From Streptomyces sp. MBT53 (GTDB lineage Bacteria > Actinomycetota > Actinomycetes > Streptomycetales > Streptomycetaceae), in NCBI RefSeq assembly GCF_016654115.1, contig NZ_JAEQAZ010000054.1, positions 1 to 47,210 of the forward strand: a stretch of 47,210 nucleotides of DNA, read 5' to 3'. A program made the translations under genes and the position numbers. Positions 34,400-43,574 of this stretch are shown here, piece after piece (position 1 is the stretch's first letter; every line of letters begins with the position of its first letter). Under the pieces are notes generated by a model. The model did not search any database. It saw only the letters and a list, made by a program, of their open reading frames with translations, and was not told the DNA's origin.

Positions 34400-36241
34400 A
34401 TGCAGATTCAAGACCTTCCGTATCCCGACCCGGGTGTCCCGGACGCCCGCTCGGGACCCCGATTCCTGTGGTGGCTCGGCCGTAACCAGCTCGGCGGACA
34501 GTTCAAGTCACTCGCCTGGGGACTGCTGCACTTCGTGTCCGTCTGCACGCTGCCGTTCTGCGTGGGACTCGCCGTCCAGGCCGTGGTCGACCGCTCCGGC
34601 AGCCGGCTCGCCCTGACCGGTGGGCTGATGGCGCTGTGCGGAGCGGGCATCGCCGTGGGCGACACCTTCCTGCACCGGGCCGCCGTCACCAACTGGATCA
34701 CGGCCGCCGCCCGCGTCCAGCAGTTGCTCGGCCGTCAGGCCGCCCATCTCGGCTCGGCCCTGACCCGGCGGGTCGCGGCCGGTGAGGTCGTGGCCGTGTC
34801 CACGGGCGACGTCGAGAAGATCGGCTGGTTCGTGGAGGCGCTCTCCCGCTTCCTGGCCGCCGCGCTGACCGTAGTCGTCGTGTGTGTCGGCCTCTTCGTG
34901 TACCAACCTGCACTCGGTGTCGTCGTCGCCGTGGGCATGCCCCTGCTGGCGGTCTCCGTGCTGCCGCTGCTGCCCCGTGCCACCCGGCGCGCGGACGTGC
35001 AGCGCGAGAAGGCGGGACGCGCCACCGAGCTGGCCTCCGACACGGTCGCCGGCCTCAGGGTGCTGCGTGGCATCGGCGGTGAGGAACTGTTCCTCGACCG
35101 CTACCGCCGTGCCTCCCAGGAGGTGCGCCATGCGGCCGTGCGCAGCGCCCGGATGTGGTCGCTGATCTCCGCGATCCAGGTGCTGCTGCCGGGTCTGCTG
35201 CTGATCGTCGTCGTCTGGCACGGTGTGCACCTGGCCCGCGCGGGCCGGATCACGGTGGGCGAACTGGTCACCGTGTACAGCTCGGTGATGGTCCTGTCCT
35301 ACCCGCTGCGGCACTTCGAGGAGATCGCCATGGCGTACTCCTTCTCCCGTCCCTCGGCCAAACGCGCCGCGCGCGTACTGTCCCTGGAGCGGGTCACCGA
35401 CACCGTGGGATCGCGCGCGGCCGAGGTGCCGGCCGGGGATCTGTACGACCCGGCCACCGGTCTGCTCGTGCCGTCCGGCCGGTTCACCGCCGTGGTGTGC
35501 GGTGACCCCGACGCGGCCGGGCGGCTGGCGGAACGCCTCGGCGGACACCCCGCCGAGGCGAGCACCTCGGTGCTCCTGAACGGCGTGGCGCTCGACGAAC
35601 TCCCCCTCGCCTCGGCACGCACCGCCGTCCTCGTCCAGGACAAGGACCCGGTACTGCTGTCCGGCTCGCTGCGCGAACTGCTCGATGTGCCCTCCTCGGG
35701 TGCGGTCGGCCCGGAGGAGGCCCTGGCCGCCGCGCAGTGCGGTGACGTGCTGGTGGCGCTGGCGCAGGGTTCGCTCGACACCGACGACCCGATGGACGCC
35801 CGCATCACCGAACGCGGGCGCTCCCTCTCCGGCGGCCAGCGCCAGCGGCTCGCCCTGGCCCGGTCGCTGATCACCGATCCCGAGGTGCTCGTCCTGGACG
35901 AGCCGACCTCCGCCGTCGACTCCCACACCGAGGCCCGGATCGCGGACGGCGTACGGAAGTTGCGGGCCGGCCGGACCACGGCGGTGTTCACCTCCTCGCC
36001 CCTGCTCCTGGACCACGCGGACCGGGTGGTCCTCGTGCACGAGGACGAGGTCGTGGCGGTCGGCACCCACCGCGAACTGCTCCGCAGCGAGCCCCGGTAC
36101 CGGGCCGTGGTGACCCGCGAGACGGAGGACGAGACGGCACTGAGGAACGCCGTCGCCGACGAGGCCGCTCTGCGGAGCACCCTGGACGACCACGATGTCG
36201 CGCTGCGTGGCGCACTGGAAGAAATCGAGGAGACCGCATGA
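34400..36241 (+). CDS. ABC exporter half A, degenerate Walker A
   Basis: This 613-residue protein has six membrane helices (about 35-310) and an ATPase domain whose Walker A region reads VVCGDPDAAGRLAERL (about 366-380): no GKS/T, so no phosphate-binding lysine. The switch His is also replaced (FTSSPL, Ser532). Signature LSGGQ (476-480) and Walker B VLVLDE are intact. This fits a heterodimer in which this subunit donates its signature to the partner's good site. The C-terminal tail (EDETALRNAVADEAALRSTL) is charged and repetitive. Its stop overlaps the next ATG by four bases. ATG 34400 follows a weak ribosome-binding site; far longer in-frame starts are antisense to other genes. Confidence 0.9.
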   Translation: MQIQDLPYPDPGVPDARSGPRFLWWLGRNQLGGQFKSLAWGLLHFVSVCTLPFCVGLAVQAVVDRSGSRLALTGGLMALCGAGIAVGDTFLHRAAVTNWITAAARVQQLLGRQAAHLGSALTRRVAAGEVVAVSTGDVEKIGWFVEALSRFLAAALTVVVVCVGLFVYQPALGVVVAVGMPLLAVSVLPLLPRATRRADVQREKAGRATELASDTVAGLRVLRGIGGEELFLDRYRRASQEVRHAAVRSARMWSLISAIQVLLPGLLLIVVVWHGVHLARAGRITVGELVTVYSSVMVLSYPLRHFEEIAMAYSFSRPSAKRAARVLSLERVTDTVGSRAAEVPAGDLYDPATGLLVPSGRFTAVVCGDPDAAGRLAERLGGHPAEASTSVLLNGVALDELPLASARTAVLVQDKDPVLLSGSLRELLDVPSSGAVGPEEALAAAQCGDVLVALAQGSLDTDDPMDARITERGRSLSGGQRQRLALARSLITDPEVLVLDEPTSAVDSHTEARIADGVRKLRAGRTTAVFTSSPLLLDHADRVVLVHEDEVVAVGTHRELLRSEPRYRAVVTRETEDETALRNAVADEAALRSTLDDHDVALRGALEEIEETA

Positions 36242-38019
36242 TCGGCGTGGCGCCCCCGGCGTACGACCCGGCGGCCCCGACCACGGCCAACACCCTGCCG
36301 GTCGGCGCCCCCGCGACCGTACGCGCCTACGTGTCCGAACTGTTCCGTCGCCATCGCCGAGCCTTCCTTCTCCTCGTCACGGTGAACACGGTCGCGGTGG
36401 TCGCGTCGATGGTGGGCCCCTATCTGCTCGGCGACCTGGTCGAGCGGGTGTCGGACGGAGCGCGTGAGCTTCATCTGGGCCTGGCCATCGGGCTGTTCGG
36501 GATCGCGCTCGCCGTCCAGGCCTTCTTCGTCCGGCAGGTACGGCTGCGCGGCGCGATGCTCGGCGAACGGATGCTGGCCGATCTGCGCGAGGACTTCCTC
36601 GTACGGTCGGTCGGACTCCCTCCGGGTGTCCTGGAACGGGCGGGCACCGGCGACCTCCTGTCCCGCATCACCACCGACATCGACCGGCTCGCCAACGCGA
36701 TGCGCGAGGCCGTACCGCAGCTGGCGATCGGTGTCGTGTGGGCGCTGCTGCTGCTCGGCGGCCTTGTCGTGACCGTGCCGGCGCTGGCGCCCGCCGTACT
36801 GATCGCGGTGCCGCTGCTGGTCGTCGGCTGCCGCTGGTACTACAGGCGCGCACCCGCCGGCTACCGCTCCGAGGCCGCCGGGTACGCCGCCGTGGCAGCG
36901 GCCCTCGCCGAGACCGTGGACGCGGGACGCACCGTCGAGGCACACCGCCTCGGCGACCGGCGCATCGCCCTCTCGGAGCGCCGCGTCAAGGAGTGGACGG
37001 CCTGGGAGAACTACACGCTCTGGCTGCGGTCGGTGCTGTTCCCGGTCATCAACATCACTCATGTCACGGTGCTCTGTTCGGTCCTGATGCTCGGCGGGGT
37101 GTACGTCCTGCACGGCTGGATCGGGGTGGGCGAGCTGACCACGGGCGCCCTGCTCGCGCAGATGCTCGTCGACCCGGTGAACCTGATCCTGCGCTGGTAC
37201 GACGAGCTCCAGGTCGCCCAGGTCTCGCTGGCCCGGCTGGTCGGCGTCCGGGACATCGAGCCCGATGCCGGGGACACCGCGCTGTCCCCGGAGGGCCGGG
37301 ACGTGCACGCGGACCGGGTGCACTTCGGCTACCGCGAGGGCGTCGACGTGCTGCGCAAGGTCTCCCTGGAGGTCGCGCCCGGCACCCGGCTGGCCCTGGT
37401 CGGCCCTTCGGGCGCGGGCAAGTCCACCCTGGGCAGGCTCCTCGCCGGTATCTACGCGCCCCGGGACGGCCGGATCACCCTCGGCGGCGCCGAACTCTCC
37501 CGGATGACCGCCGAACACGTCCGCTCCCATGTGGCCCTCGTCAACCAGGAGCACCACGTCTTCGTGGGCTCCCTGCGCGACAACCTCCTGCTCGCCCGGA
37601 CGGACGCGCCGGACGCGGAGCTGTGGGCGGCGCTGGGCGCGGTCGACGCGGACGGATGGGCGCGGGCGCTGGCCGAAGGCCTCGACACCGAGGTGGGTTC
37701 GGGCGGGCTGGCGCTCACCCCGGCTCAGGCCCAGCAGATCGCGCTGGCCCGGCTGGTGCTGGCCGATCCGCACACGCTGGTCCTGGACGAGGCGACCTCG
37801 CTCCTCGACCCGCGTGCGGCCCGCCATCTGGAGCGTTCCCTGGCCAGGGTCCTCGACGGCCGTACGGTCGTCGCGATCGCCCACCGGTTGCACACCGCCC
37901 ACGACGCGGACGTCATCGCGGTGGTCGAGAACGGCCGCATCAGCGAGTTGGGCAGCCATGACGAGTTGGTGGCGGCGGAGGGGGCTTACGCGGCGCTCTG
38001 GCAGTCGTGGCACGGGTAG
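36238..38019 (+). CDS. ABC exporter half B, degenerate signature
   Basis: This 593-residue partner has six membrane helices and an ATPase with intact Walker A GPSGAGKST (389-397), Walker B TLVLDE (513-518) and switch His549. Its signature, however, is LTPAQ (493-497) instead of LSGGQ. That exactly complements half A: Walker A of B with the signature of A makes one canonical site, while Walker A of A with the signature of B makes a dead site. The substrate is unknown. It is translated through a four-base ATGA overlap with half A. Confidence 0.9.
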   Translation: MIGVAPPAYDPAAPTTANTLPVGAPATVRAYVSELFRRHRRAFLLLVTVNTVAVVASMVGPYLLGDLVERVSDGARELHLGLAIGLFGIALAVQAFFVRQVRLRGAMLGERMLADLREDFLVRSVGLPPGVLERAGTGDLLSRITTDIDRLANAMREAVPQLAIGVVWALLLLGGLVVTVPALAPAVLIAVPLLVVGCRWYYRRAPAGYRSEAAGYAAVAAALAETVDAGRTVEAHRLGDRRIALSERRVKEWTAWENYTLWLRSVLFPVINITHVTVLCSVLMLGGVYVLHGWIGVGELTTGALLAQMLVDPVNLILRWYDELQVAQVSLARLVGVRDIEPDAGDTALSPEGRDVHADRVHFGYREGVDVLRKVSLEVAPGTRLALVGPSGAGKSTLGRLLAGIYAPRDGRITLGGAELSRMTAEHVRSHVALVNQEHHVFVGSLRDNLLLARTDAPDAELWAALGAVDADGWARALAEGLDTEVGSGGLALTPAQAQQIALARLVLADPHTLVLDEATSLLDPRAARHLERSLARVLDGRTVVAIAHRLHTAHDADVIAVVENGRISELGSHDELVAAEGAYAALWQSWHG

Positions 38020-38082
38020 CTCCGCTGGTGGGGCGGTGACTGGTCTGCGGGTCGGTGGTTTACCTGCGGGCCGGTGAGGGCC

Positions 38083-38114
38083 GGTCGCGCAGCTCCCCGC
38101 GCCCCTGACGGGGC
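38083..38114 (+). repeat. Dispersed Streptomyces intergenic repeat / terminator hairpin
   Basis: GTCGCGCAGCTCCCCGCGCC followed by a GCCCC-TGAC-GGGGC hairpin (38101-38114) matches a motif I recall as recurring in many Streptomyces intergenic regions. It stands 64 bases after the ABC exporter and may terminate it. The rest of the 300-base gap 38020-38319 shows no gene. Confidence 0.5.
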
Positions 38115-38319
38115 ACGGTCCCGGCGCGCCGTCGCCCCCGGTCCGGCCCCGTGCCGTTGCGCGCGGGGGAAAAGGGGTGGAAGTCTGGGGAGCGGCACCG
38201 GTTCGGGGAGTGCCCGGGAACCATGTGGTTCGTGCCGGGCTCCGCCTGTGCCCCGCACAGCGGCGGCCCGCCGCCGAGCGCGGTGAGTACGGGCCGGTCC
38301 CCACCACCTGGAGGTTCCC

Positions 38320-38796
38320 GTGAACAGCGTCGACGGATGGGGAGACGACGTCTACCAGCCCGACGGATCCGAGGTTCAGGACGACGCGGGTCTGCTCGAC
38401 GCGGAGGACACGCTCCTGGCCGACGGTGTAGAGGACCCGCTCGACCGCGGCTGGTCCCCACCGGACCGCCCCTGGGCGGTGGAGCGCGCCGATGTCACGG
38501 CCGCCGAGCGTCAGCACGGTGAGACGCTCGACCAGCGCCTCGCCGAGGAGGTCCCGGATCTCGTGGTGCCCGACGGCGACGGTCTCGGCGACTCCGAGGA
38601 CACCGACGGCGAACTCCGGGACACCGAGGTCGGTGACCTTCGCTCCGGCCGGCTCGTGGCACCCGATGAAGGGGCGCACGAGGACGAGGAGAGCGGTCTG
38701 ATCGCCACCGACGTGGGCATCGACGGCGCGGCGGCCTCCGCCGAGGAGGCCGCGATGCACATCGTCGACGAGGACGAGGACTCGCTCTACGGCTGA
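38320..38796 (+). CDS. DUF5709 family acidic protein
   Basis: This 158-residue, strongly acidic soluble protein (WGDDVYQPDGSEVQDDAGLL; RGWSPPDRPW; TLDQRLAEEVPDL; a SAEEAAMHIVDED tail) matches the DUF5709 family, restricted to actinobacteria and without known function. GTG 38320 is set by GGAGG eight bases upstream. It precedes the L31 paralogue gene on the same strand by 51 bases, so they may be cotranscribed. Confidence 0.85.
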   Translation: MNSVDGWGDDVYQPDGSEVQDDAGLLDAEDTLLADGVEDPLDRGWSPPDRPWAVERADVTAAERQHGETLDQRLAEEVPDLVVPDGDGLGDSEDTDGELRDTEVGDLRSGRLVAPDEGAHEDEESGLIATDVGIDGAAASAEEAAMHIVDEDEDSLYG

Positions 38797-38847
38797 CCTC
38801 GCCGTCCCCTGGCCCTCACGCACACCCCCGCCGCAGGAGGAGCAGCC

Positions 38848-39138
38848 ATGCAGCAGGACAAGCAGCCCGACTACCACCCCGTGGTCTTCCGCGACCGCTC
38901 CGCCGGATACGCGTTCCTGACCCGGTCCACCGCGACCAGCGACCGGACCATCGACTGGGACGACGGCGAGACCTACCCGGTCGTGGACGTGGAGATCTCC
39001 TCGGAGAGCCACCCCTTCTACACCGGCAAGGCCCGGACGGTGGACTCGGAGGGCCGTATCGCCCAGTTCGAGCGGCGCTACGGCGGCGGCGCGGGCCAGG
39101 GCTCCGGCGAAGCGGGCCAGGGTTCCGGCGGGGCGTGA
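38848..39138 (+). CDS. rpmE2: Ribosomal protein L31 type B
   Basis: This 96-residue protein matches the zinc-independent L31 (DYHPVVFRDRSAGYAFLTRS; YPVVDVEISSESHPFYTGKA; QFERRYG). It lacks the CxxC zinc ligands of L31 type A and normally replaces that form under zinc limitation. AGGAGGAG precedes the ATG. I see no AT-rich Zur box in the 51-base gap upstream. The C-terminus is extended by a duplicated AGQGSGE/AGQGSGG heptad from a 21-base repeat. Confidence 0.9.
   Translation: MQQDKQPDYHPVVFRDRSAGYAFLTRSTATSDRTIDWDDGETYPVVDVEISSESHPFYTGKARTVDSEGRIAQFERRYGGGAGQGSGEAGQGSGGA
39091..39132. repeat. 21-base tandem duplication at the rpmE2 3' end
   Basis: GCGGGCCAGGGCTCCGGCGA (copy from 39091) and GCGGGCCAGGGTTCCGGCGG (copy from 39112) stand head to tail, six bases before the stop ends at 39138. 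Confidence 0.85.
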
Positions 39139-39182
39139 GCCGCTGCTCGCGTCGACGCCGGAACCGGGGTCGGGGCCTGGCC

Positions 39183-39974
39183 TCAGATCACGTTGAGCGC
39201 CGCCGCGCAGCCCACTCCCCCGAGCAGTATGAACACCGGCATCAGCACCTTGAGTTCGATCCAGCTGCCCGCGCGGAACCGCATCACCTTCGGCGGCCCG
39301 ATCGGGTACCAGCGCTTGCGGCCCAGCGGGATCGGCCACAGGATCGGGCAGCCGGAGACGGTCAGCGCGTCCCCGATGTCGTGCACCAGCGCGCCCAGCA
39401 CGACCGGCAGGCCCAGCCAGAGGTACTGGTGCTGGTCCGTGAACAGCCAGTCCGAACCGTTGCCCGGCTTGTCCAGTACTCCGGCCAGGATCCACGCGCT
39501 GGTCGCCGCCAGCAGCCACACCAGGATGTCGCTGCTGGAGCCGCGGGCCGCCCGCCACAGCAGGCCCTCGATGGCCAGCACCATGTGCACGAAGAGGATC
39601 GCCAGCACTCCCCAGCGACCGCCCAGGATCGCCACGCCTGCGCTGCCCGCCCCGATCAGGACCGCCCACAGCCACGTGTGGGTGAGCGTGCGGTGTCCGC
39701 CGTTGCGGCGCGGGTCGCCCTGCTTCCTGGTCCCCTTGTAGACGGCGTACGAGAGCTTGTCGACAACCTCGCACACGGTCCGCGAGACGGGTCCGAAGGC
39801 CCGGGAGATGGTCGCCGCCTTGTGGTCGAGGTCCGGGGCGAGCGCGGCGCCGGCGCAGATCAGGGCGCCGACCAGGATCACCGGCCACGGCATCGGATGA
39901 CCGGCCGCGGCCGTCGCCGCTCCGACGCCGAGCCAGGCCGCCGCTCCCGACAGTGAGTGTGCTGGTCCCATCAT
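39183..39974 (-). CDS. YdjM-type membrane-bound metal-dependent hydrolase
   Basis: This 263-residue membrane protein has about six hydrophobic segments and polar, histidine-rich motifs typical of the YdjM/LexA-regulated DUF457 family: GPAHSLSGAAAWLG at the start, PDLDHKAATISRAFG, GGHRTLTHTW and VHDIGDALTVSGCPILWP. The function in this family is not established. The ATG-ATG start at 39974 has GGGGCGGGGAAC upstream. It is convergent with rpmE2 and divergent from the helicase. Confidence 0.85.
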   Translation of the reverse strand: MMGPAHSLSGAAAWLGVGAATAAAGHPMPWPVILVGALICAGAALAPDLDHKAATISRAFGPVSRTVCEVVDKLSYAVYKGTRKQGDPRRNGGHRTLTHTWLWAVLIGAGSAGVAILGGRWGVLAILFVHMVLAIEGLLWRAARGSSSDILVWLLAATSAWILAGVLDKPGNGSDWLFTDQHQYLWLGLPVVLGALVHDIGDALTVSGCPILWPIPLGRKRWYPIGPPKVMRFRAGSWIELKVLMPVFILLGGVGCAAALNVI

Positions 39975-40119
39975 GGCCGTTCCCCGCCCCATTCCTCTTA
40001 CGCCGCCGGTCAGTTGCTCGGGCGCCCTGACACTCTGTCGGCGACACAGCGTAGCGGTAGCGATCTTCATCTCCGCAGCCGATTCCCCCATCGACCGGGA
40101 CGCCAGGCAAGATGGGGTC

Positions 40120-42633
40120 GTGACCCTCATCGACCAGTTGCCGCCGACCGCAGATCCCGACGCCCTCTACGAAGCCTTCGAGTCGTGGGCCAAGGAGCGC
40201 GGTCTCACGCTCTACCCCCATCAGGAGGAGGCGCTGATCGAGGTGGTCTCCGGTGCGAACGTGATCGTGTCGACGCCCACCGGCTCCGGCAAGAGCATGA
40301 TCGCCGCCGGTGCGCACTTCGCCGCGCTGGCCCGGGACGAGGTCACCTTCTACACCGCCCCGATCAAGGCGCTGGTCTCGGAGAAGTTCTTCGAGCTGTG
40401 CAAGATGTTCGGCACCGAGAACGTCGGCATGCTGACCGGCGACGCGTCCGTGAACTCGGACGCGCCCATCATCTGCTGCACCGCGGAAGTCCTCGCCTCG
40501 ATCGCGCTGCGCGACGGCAAGCACGCCGACGTCGGCCAGGTCGTCATGGACGAGTTCCACTTCTACGCGGAGGCGGACCGCGGCTGGGCCTGGCAGATCC
40601 CGATCCTGGAGCTTCCGCAGGCGCAGTTCATCCTGATGTCGGCCACGCTCGGCGACGTCGCGATGTTCGAGAAGGACCTCACCCGCCGCACCGGGCGCCC
40701 CACTTCGGTGGTCCGCTCGGCGGTCCGTCCGGTGCCGCTGTCCTACGAGTACAAGCTGACCCCGCTCACCGAGACGCTGACCGAGCTGCTGGAGACCCGG
40801 CAGGCGCCGGTCTACATCGTGCACTTCACGCAGGCGCAGGCCGTGGAGCGGGCGCAGGCGCTGATGAGCATCAACATGTCCTCGCGCGAGGAGAAGGACC
40901 AGATCGCCGAGCTGATCGGCAACTTCCGCTTCACCACCAAGTTCGGCCGCAATCTCTCCCGTTACGTACGGCACGGCATCGGCGTGCACCACGCCGGCAT
41001 GCTGCCGAAGTACCGGCGTCTGGTGGAAAAGCTCGCGCAGGCAGGCCTGTTGAAGGTCATCTGCGGTACGGACACACTCGGGGTGGGCGTCAACGTGCCC
41101 ATCCGCACAGTGCTGTTCACGGCGCTGGCCAAGTACGACGGCGTTCGGGTGCGCACGCTGCGCGCCCGTGAGTTCCACCAGATCGCGGGCCGCGCGGGCC
41201 GCGCCGGTTTCGACACGGCGGGGCTCGTGGTCGCCCAGGCCCCGGAACATGTCGTCGAGAACGAGAAGGCACTGGCCAAGGCGGGCGACGATCCGAAGAA
41301 GCGCCGGAAGGTCGTCCGCAAGAAGGCGCCCGAGGGTTTCGTCGGGTGGACGGAAGGCACCTTCGAGAAGCTCATCACCTCCGAGCCCGAGCCGCTCACG
41401 TCCCGGTTCCGGGTCACGCACACGATGCTGCTGTCGGTCATCGCCCGTCCGGGCAACGCCTTCGAGGCGATGCGGCATCTCCTGGAGGACAACCACGAGC
41501 CGCGCAAGCAGCAGTTGCGGCACATCCGGCGCGCGATCGCGATCTACCGCTCGCTCCTGGACGGCGGCATCGTCGAGAAGCTCGACACCCCGGACGCCGA
41601 GGGCCGCATCGTGCGCCTCACGGTCGACCTGCAGCAGGACTTCGCGCTCAACCAGCCGCTGTCGACCTTCGCGCTCGCCGCGTTCGAGCTGCTCGACCCC
41701 GAATCGCCGTCGTACGCGCTGGACATGGTGTCCGTCGTCGAGTCCACACTGGACGACCCGCGGCAGATCCTGGCGGCCCAGCAGAACAAGGCGCGCGGCG
41801 AGGCCGTGGCGGCCATGAAGGCGGACGGCGTCGAGTACGAGGACCGCATGGAGCGCCTCCAGGACGTCAGCTACCCCAAGCCGCTGGAGGAGTTGCTCTT
41901 CCACGCGTACAACACGTACCGCAAGAGCCACCCGTGGGTCGGCGACCACCCGCTGTCGCCCAAGTCCGTGATCCGTGACATGTACGAACGGGCCATGTCC
42001 TTCACGGAGTTGACCTCGTACTACGAGCTGGCGCGCACCGAGGGCATCGTGCTGCGCTACCTCGCCGGTGCCTTCAAGGCCCTCGACCACACCGTCCCGG
42101 ACGACCTCAAGTCCGAGGATCTGGAGGATCTCATCGCCTGGCTCGGCGAGATGGTGCGCCAGGTCGACTCCAGCCTGCTGGACGAGTGGGAGCAGCTGGC
42201 CAACCCGGAGGAGATGACCGCCGAGGAGGCCCAGGAGAAGGCCGACCAGGTCAAGCCGGTCACCGCGAACTCGCGTGCCTTCCGGGTCCTCGTCCGCAAC
42301 GCGATGTTCCGCCGGGTCGAGCTGGCCGCCCTCGACCATGTCGCGGAACTGGGCGAGATGGACGCCGAGTCCGGCTGGGACGCGGACGCGTGGGGTGAGG
42401 CGATGGACAAGTACTGGGACGAGTACGAGGACCTCGGCACCGGTCCCGACGCCCGCGGGCCCAAGCTGCTGCTCATCGAGGAGGAGCCGCAGCACAACCT
42501 GTGGCGCGTTCGGCAGATTTTCGCCGACCCGAACGGCGATCATGACTGGGGCATCAGCGCGGAGATCGATCTCGCGGCCTCCGACGCGGAGGGCCGTGCG
42601 GTCGTCCGTGTCACCGACGTCGGCCAGCTGTGA
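40120..42633 (+). CDS. Ski2-like DEAD/DExH-box helicase
   Basis: This 837-residue ATP-dependent helicase has Walker A TPTGSGKS (52-59), motif II DEFH (144-147), SAT in LMSATLGD and, in the second RecA domain, VHHAGMLPKYRR, CGTDTLGVGVNVP and HQIAGRAGRAGFD. A long C-terminal region follows. The FHQIAGRAGRAG motif and HHAGMLP place it in the Ski2/HelY-like branch (RNA or nucleic-acid unwinding). GTG 40120 begins the conserved protein; longer in-frame starts lie in the opposite gene. It is followed by tesB 19 bases later. Confidence 0.92.
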   Translation: MTLIDQLPPTADPDALYEAFESWAKERGLTLYPHQEEALIEVVSGANVIVSTPTGSGKSMIAAGAHFAALARDEVTFYTAPIKALVSEKFFELCKMFGTENVGMLTGDASVNSDAPIICCTAEVLASIALRDGKHADVGQVVMDEFHFYAEADRGWAWQIPILELPQAQFILMSATLGDVAMFEKDLTRRTGRPTSVVRSAVRPVPLSYEYKLTPLTETLTELLETRQAPVYIVHFTQAQAVERAQALMSINMSSREEKDQIAELIGNFRFTTKFGRNLSRYVRHGIGVHHAGMLPKYRRLVEKLAQAGLLKVICGTDTLGVGVNVPIRTVLFTALAKYDGVRVRTLRAREFHQIAGRAGRAGFDTAGLVVAQAPEHVVENEKALAKAGDDPKKRRKVVRKKAPEGFVGWTEGTFEKLITSEPEPLTSRFRVTHTMLLSVIARPGNAFEAMRHLLEDNHEPRKQQLRHIRRAIAIYRSLLDGGIVEKLDTPDAEGRIVRLTVDLQQDFALNQPLSTFALAAFELLDPESPSYALDMVSVVESTLDDPRQILAAQQNKARGEAVAAMKADGVEYEDRMERLQDVSYPKPLEELLFHAYNTYRKSHPWVGDHPLSPKSVIRDMYERAMSFTELTSYYELARTEGIVLRYLAGAFKALDHTVPDDLKSEDLEDLIAWLGEMVRQVDSSLLDEWEQLANPEEMTAEEAQEKADQVKPVTANSRAFRVLVRNAMFRRVELAALDHVAELGEMDAESGWDADAWGEAMDKYWDEYEDLGTGPDARGPKLLLIEEEPQHNLWRVRQIFADPNGDHDWGISAEIDLAASDAEGRAVVRVTDVGQL

Positions 42634-42652
42634 GCACAGGAGAATCCCACCC

Positions 42653-43516
42653 ATGACGAACCCGGCAGAGCGGCTCGTCGACCTGCTCGACCTGGAGCAG
42701 ATCGAGGTCAACATCTTCCGTGGCCGCAGTCCGCACGAGTCCCTCCAGCGGGTCTTCGGCGGCCAGGTCGCCGGCCAGGCGTTGGTCGCCGCGGGGCGCA
42801 CCACGGAGGGCGACCGCCCCGTGCACTCGCTGCACGCGTACTTCCTGCGCCCGGGCCGGCCGGGCGTGCCGATCGTGTACCAGGTCGAGCGGGTGCGGGA
42901 CGGGCGGTCGTTCACCACCCGTCGGGTCACCGCCGTGCAGCAGGGCCGCACGATCTTCAATCTCACCGCCTCCTTCCACAAGCCTGAGCAAGGTCCTTTC
43001 GAGCACCAGCTGCCGGCCCGCGAGGTCCCGGACCCGGAGTCCCTGCCGACGGTGTCGGAGGAGGTCCGGGCACATCTGGGCGTGCTGCCCGAGCAGTTGG
43101 AGCGGATGGCACGCCGTCAGCCCTTCGACATCCGGTACGCGAACGGGCTGCGCTGGAGCCCCGAGGAGATCAAGGACGCCGAGCCGCGCAGCGCCGTATG
43201 GATGCGCGCGGTGGGGCCGCTCGGCGACGATCCGCTGGTGCACACCTGCGCGTTGACGTACGCCAGCGACATGACGCTCCTGGACGCCGTCCGGATCCCC
43301 GTCGAACCCCTGTGGGGGCCGCGGAACTTCGACATGGCGTCGCTGGACCACGCGATGTGGTTCCATCGGCCGTTCCGCGCGGACGAGTGGTTCCTGTACG
43401 ACCAGGAGTCCCCGATCGCGACGGGCGGACGCGGTCTGGCCCGCGGGCGCATCTACGACCTGGAGGGACGCCTGCTCGTCTCGGTCGTCCAGGAAGGGCT
43501 GTTCAGAGCGCTGTAA
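42653..43516 (+). CDS. tesB: Acyl-CoA thioesterase II
   Basis: This 287-residue protein has two hotdog domains typical of TesB: an N-terminal FRGRSPHESLQRVFGGQVAG with QALVAA and HSLHAYFLRPG, and a C-terminal half with ALTYASDMTLLDAV and SLDHAMWFHRPFRADEW. It hydrolyses acyl-CoAs to free acid and CoA. AGGAGA precedes the ATG. It lies 19 bases after the helicase gene, so the two are likely cotranscribed, an arrangement without obvious functional logic. Confidence 0.92.
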   Translation: MTNPAERLVDLLDLEQIEVNIFRGRSPHESLQRVFGGQVAGQALVAAGRTTEGDRPVHSLHAYFLRPGRPGVPIVYQVERVRDGRSFTTRRVTAVQQGRTIFNLTASFHKPEQGPFEHQLPAREVPDPESLPTVSEEVRAHLGVLPEQLERMARRQPFDIRYANGLRWSPEEIKDAEPRSAVWMRAVGPLGDDPLVHTCALTYASDMTLLDAVRIPVEPLWGPRNFDMASLDHAMWFHRPFRADEWFLYDQESPIATGGRGLARGRIYDLEGRLLVSVVQEGLFRAL

Positions 43517-43540
43517 CCGGTGGGTGTGCGTGCGCTGCGA

Positions 43541-43574
43541 CTCACCCGTTTCTGCGGCTCACGCGTTTCTGCGG
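43541..43574. repeat. 17-base tandem duplication across a stop codon
   Basis: CTCACCCGTTTCTGCGG (43541-43557) and CTCACGCGTTTCTGCGG (43558-43574) differ at one base. The second contains the stop codon and last codons of the DUF6397-like gene on the minus strand. Confidence 0.85.

Noticed and set aside
35299..42981. 2560-codon minus-strand open frame
   Set aside because: It lies antisense to the ABC exporter, DUF5709, rpmE2, helicase and tesB genes, all with clear families and ribosome-binding sites. High G+C third positions often keep the antisense frame open in Streptomyces; its translation shows no domain.
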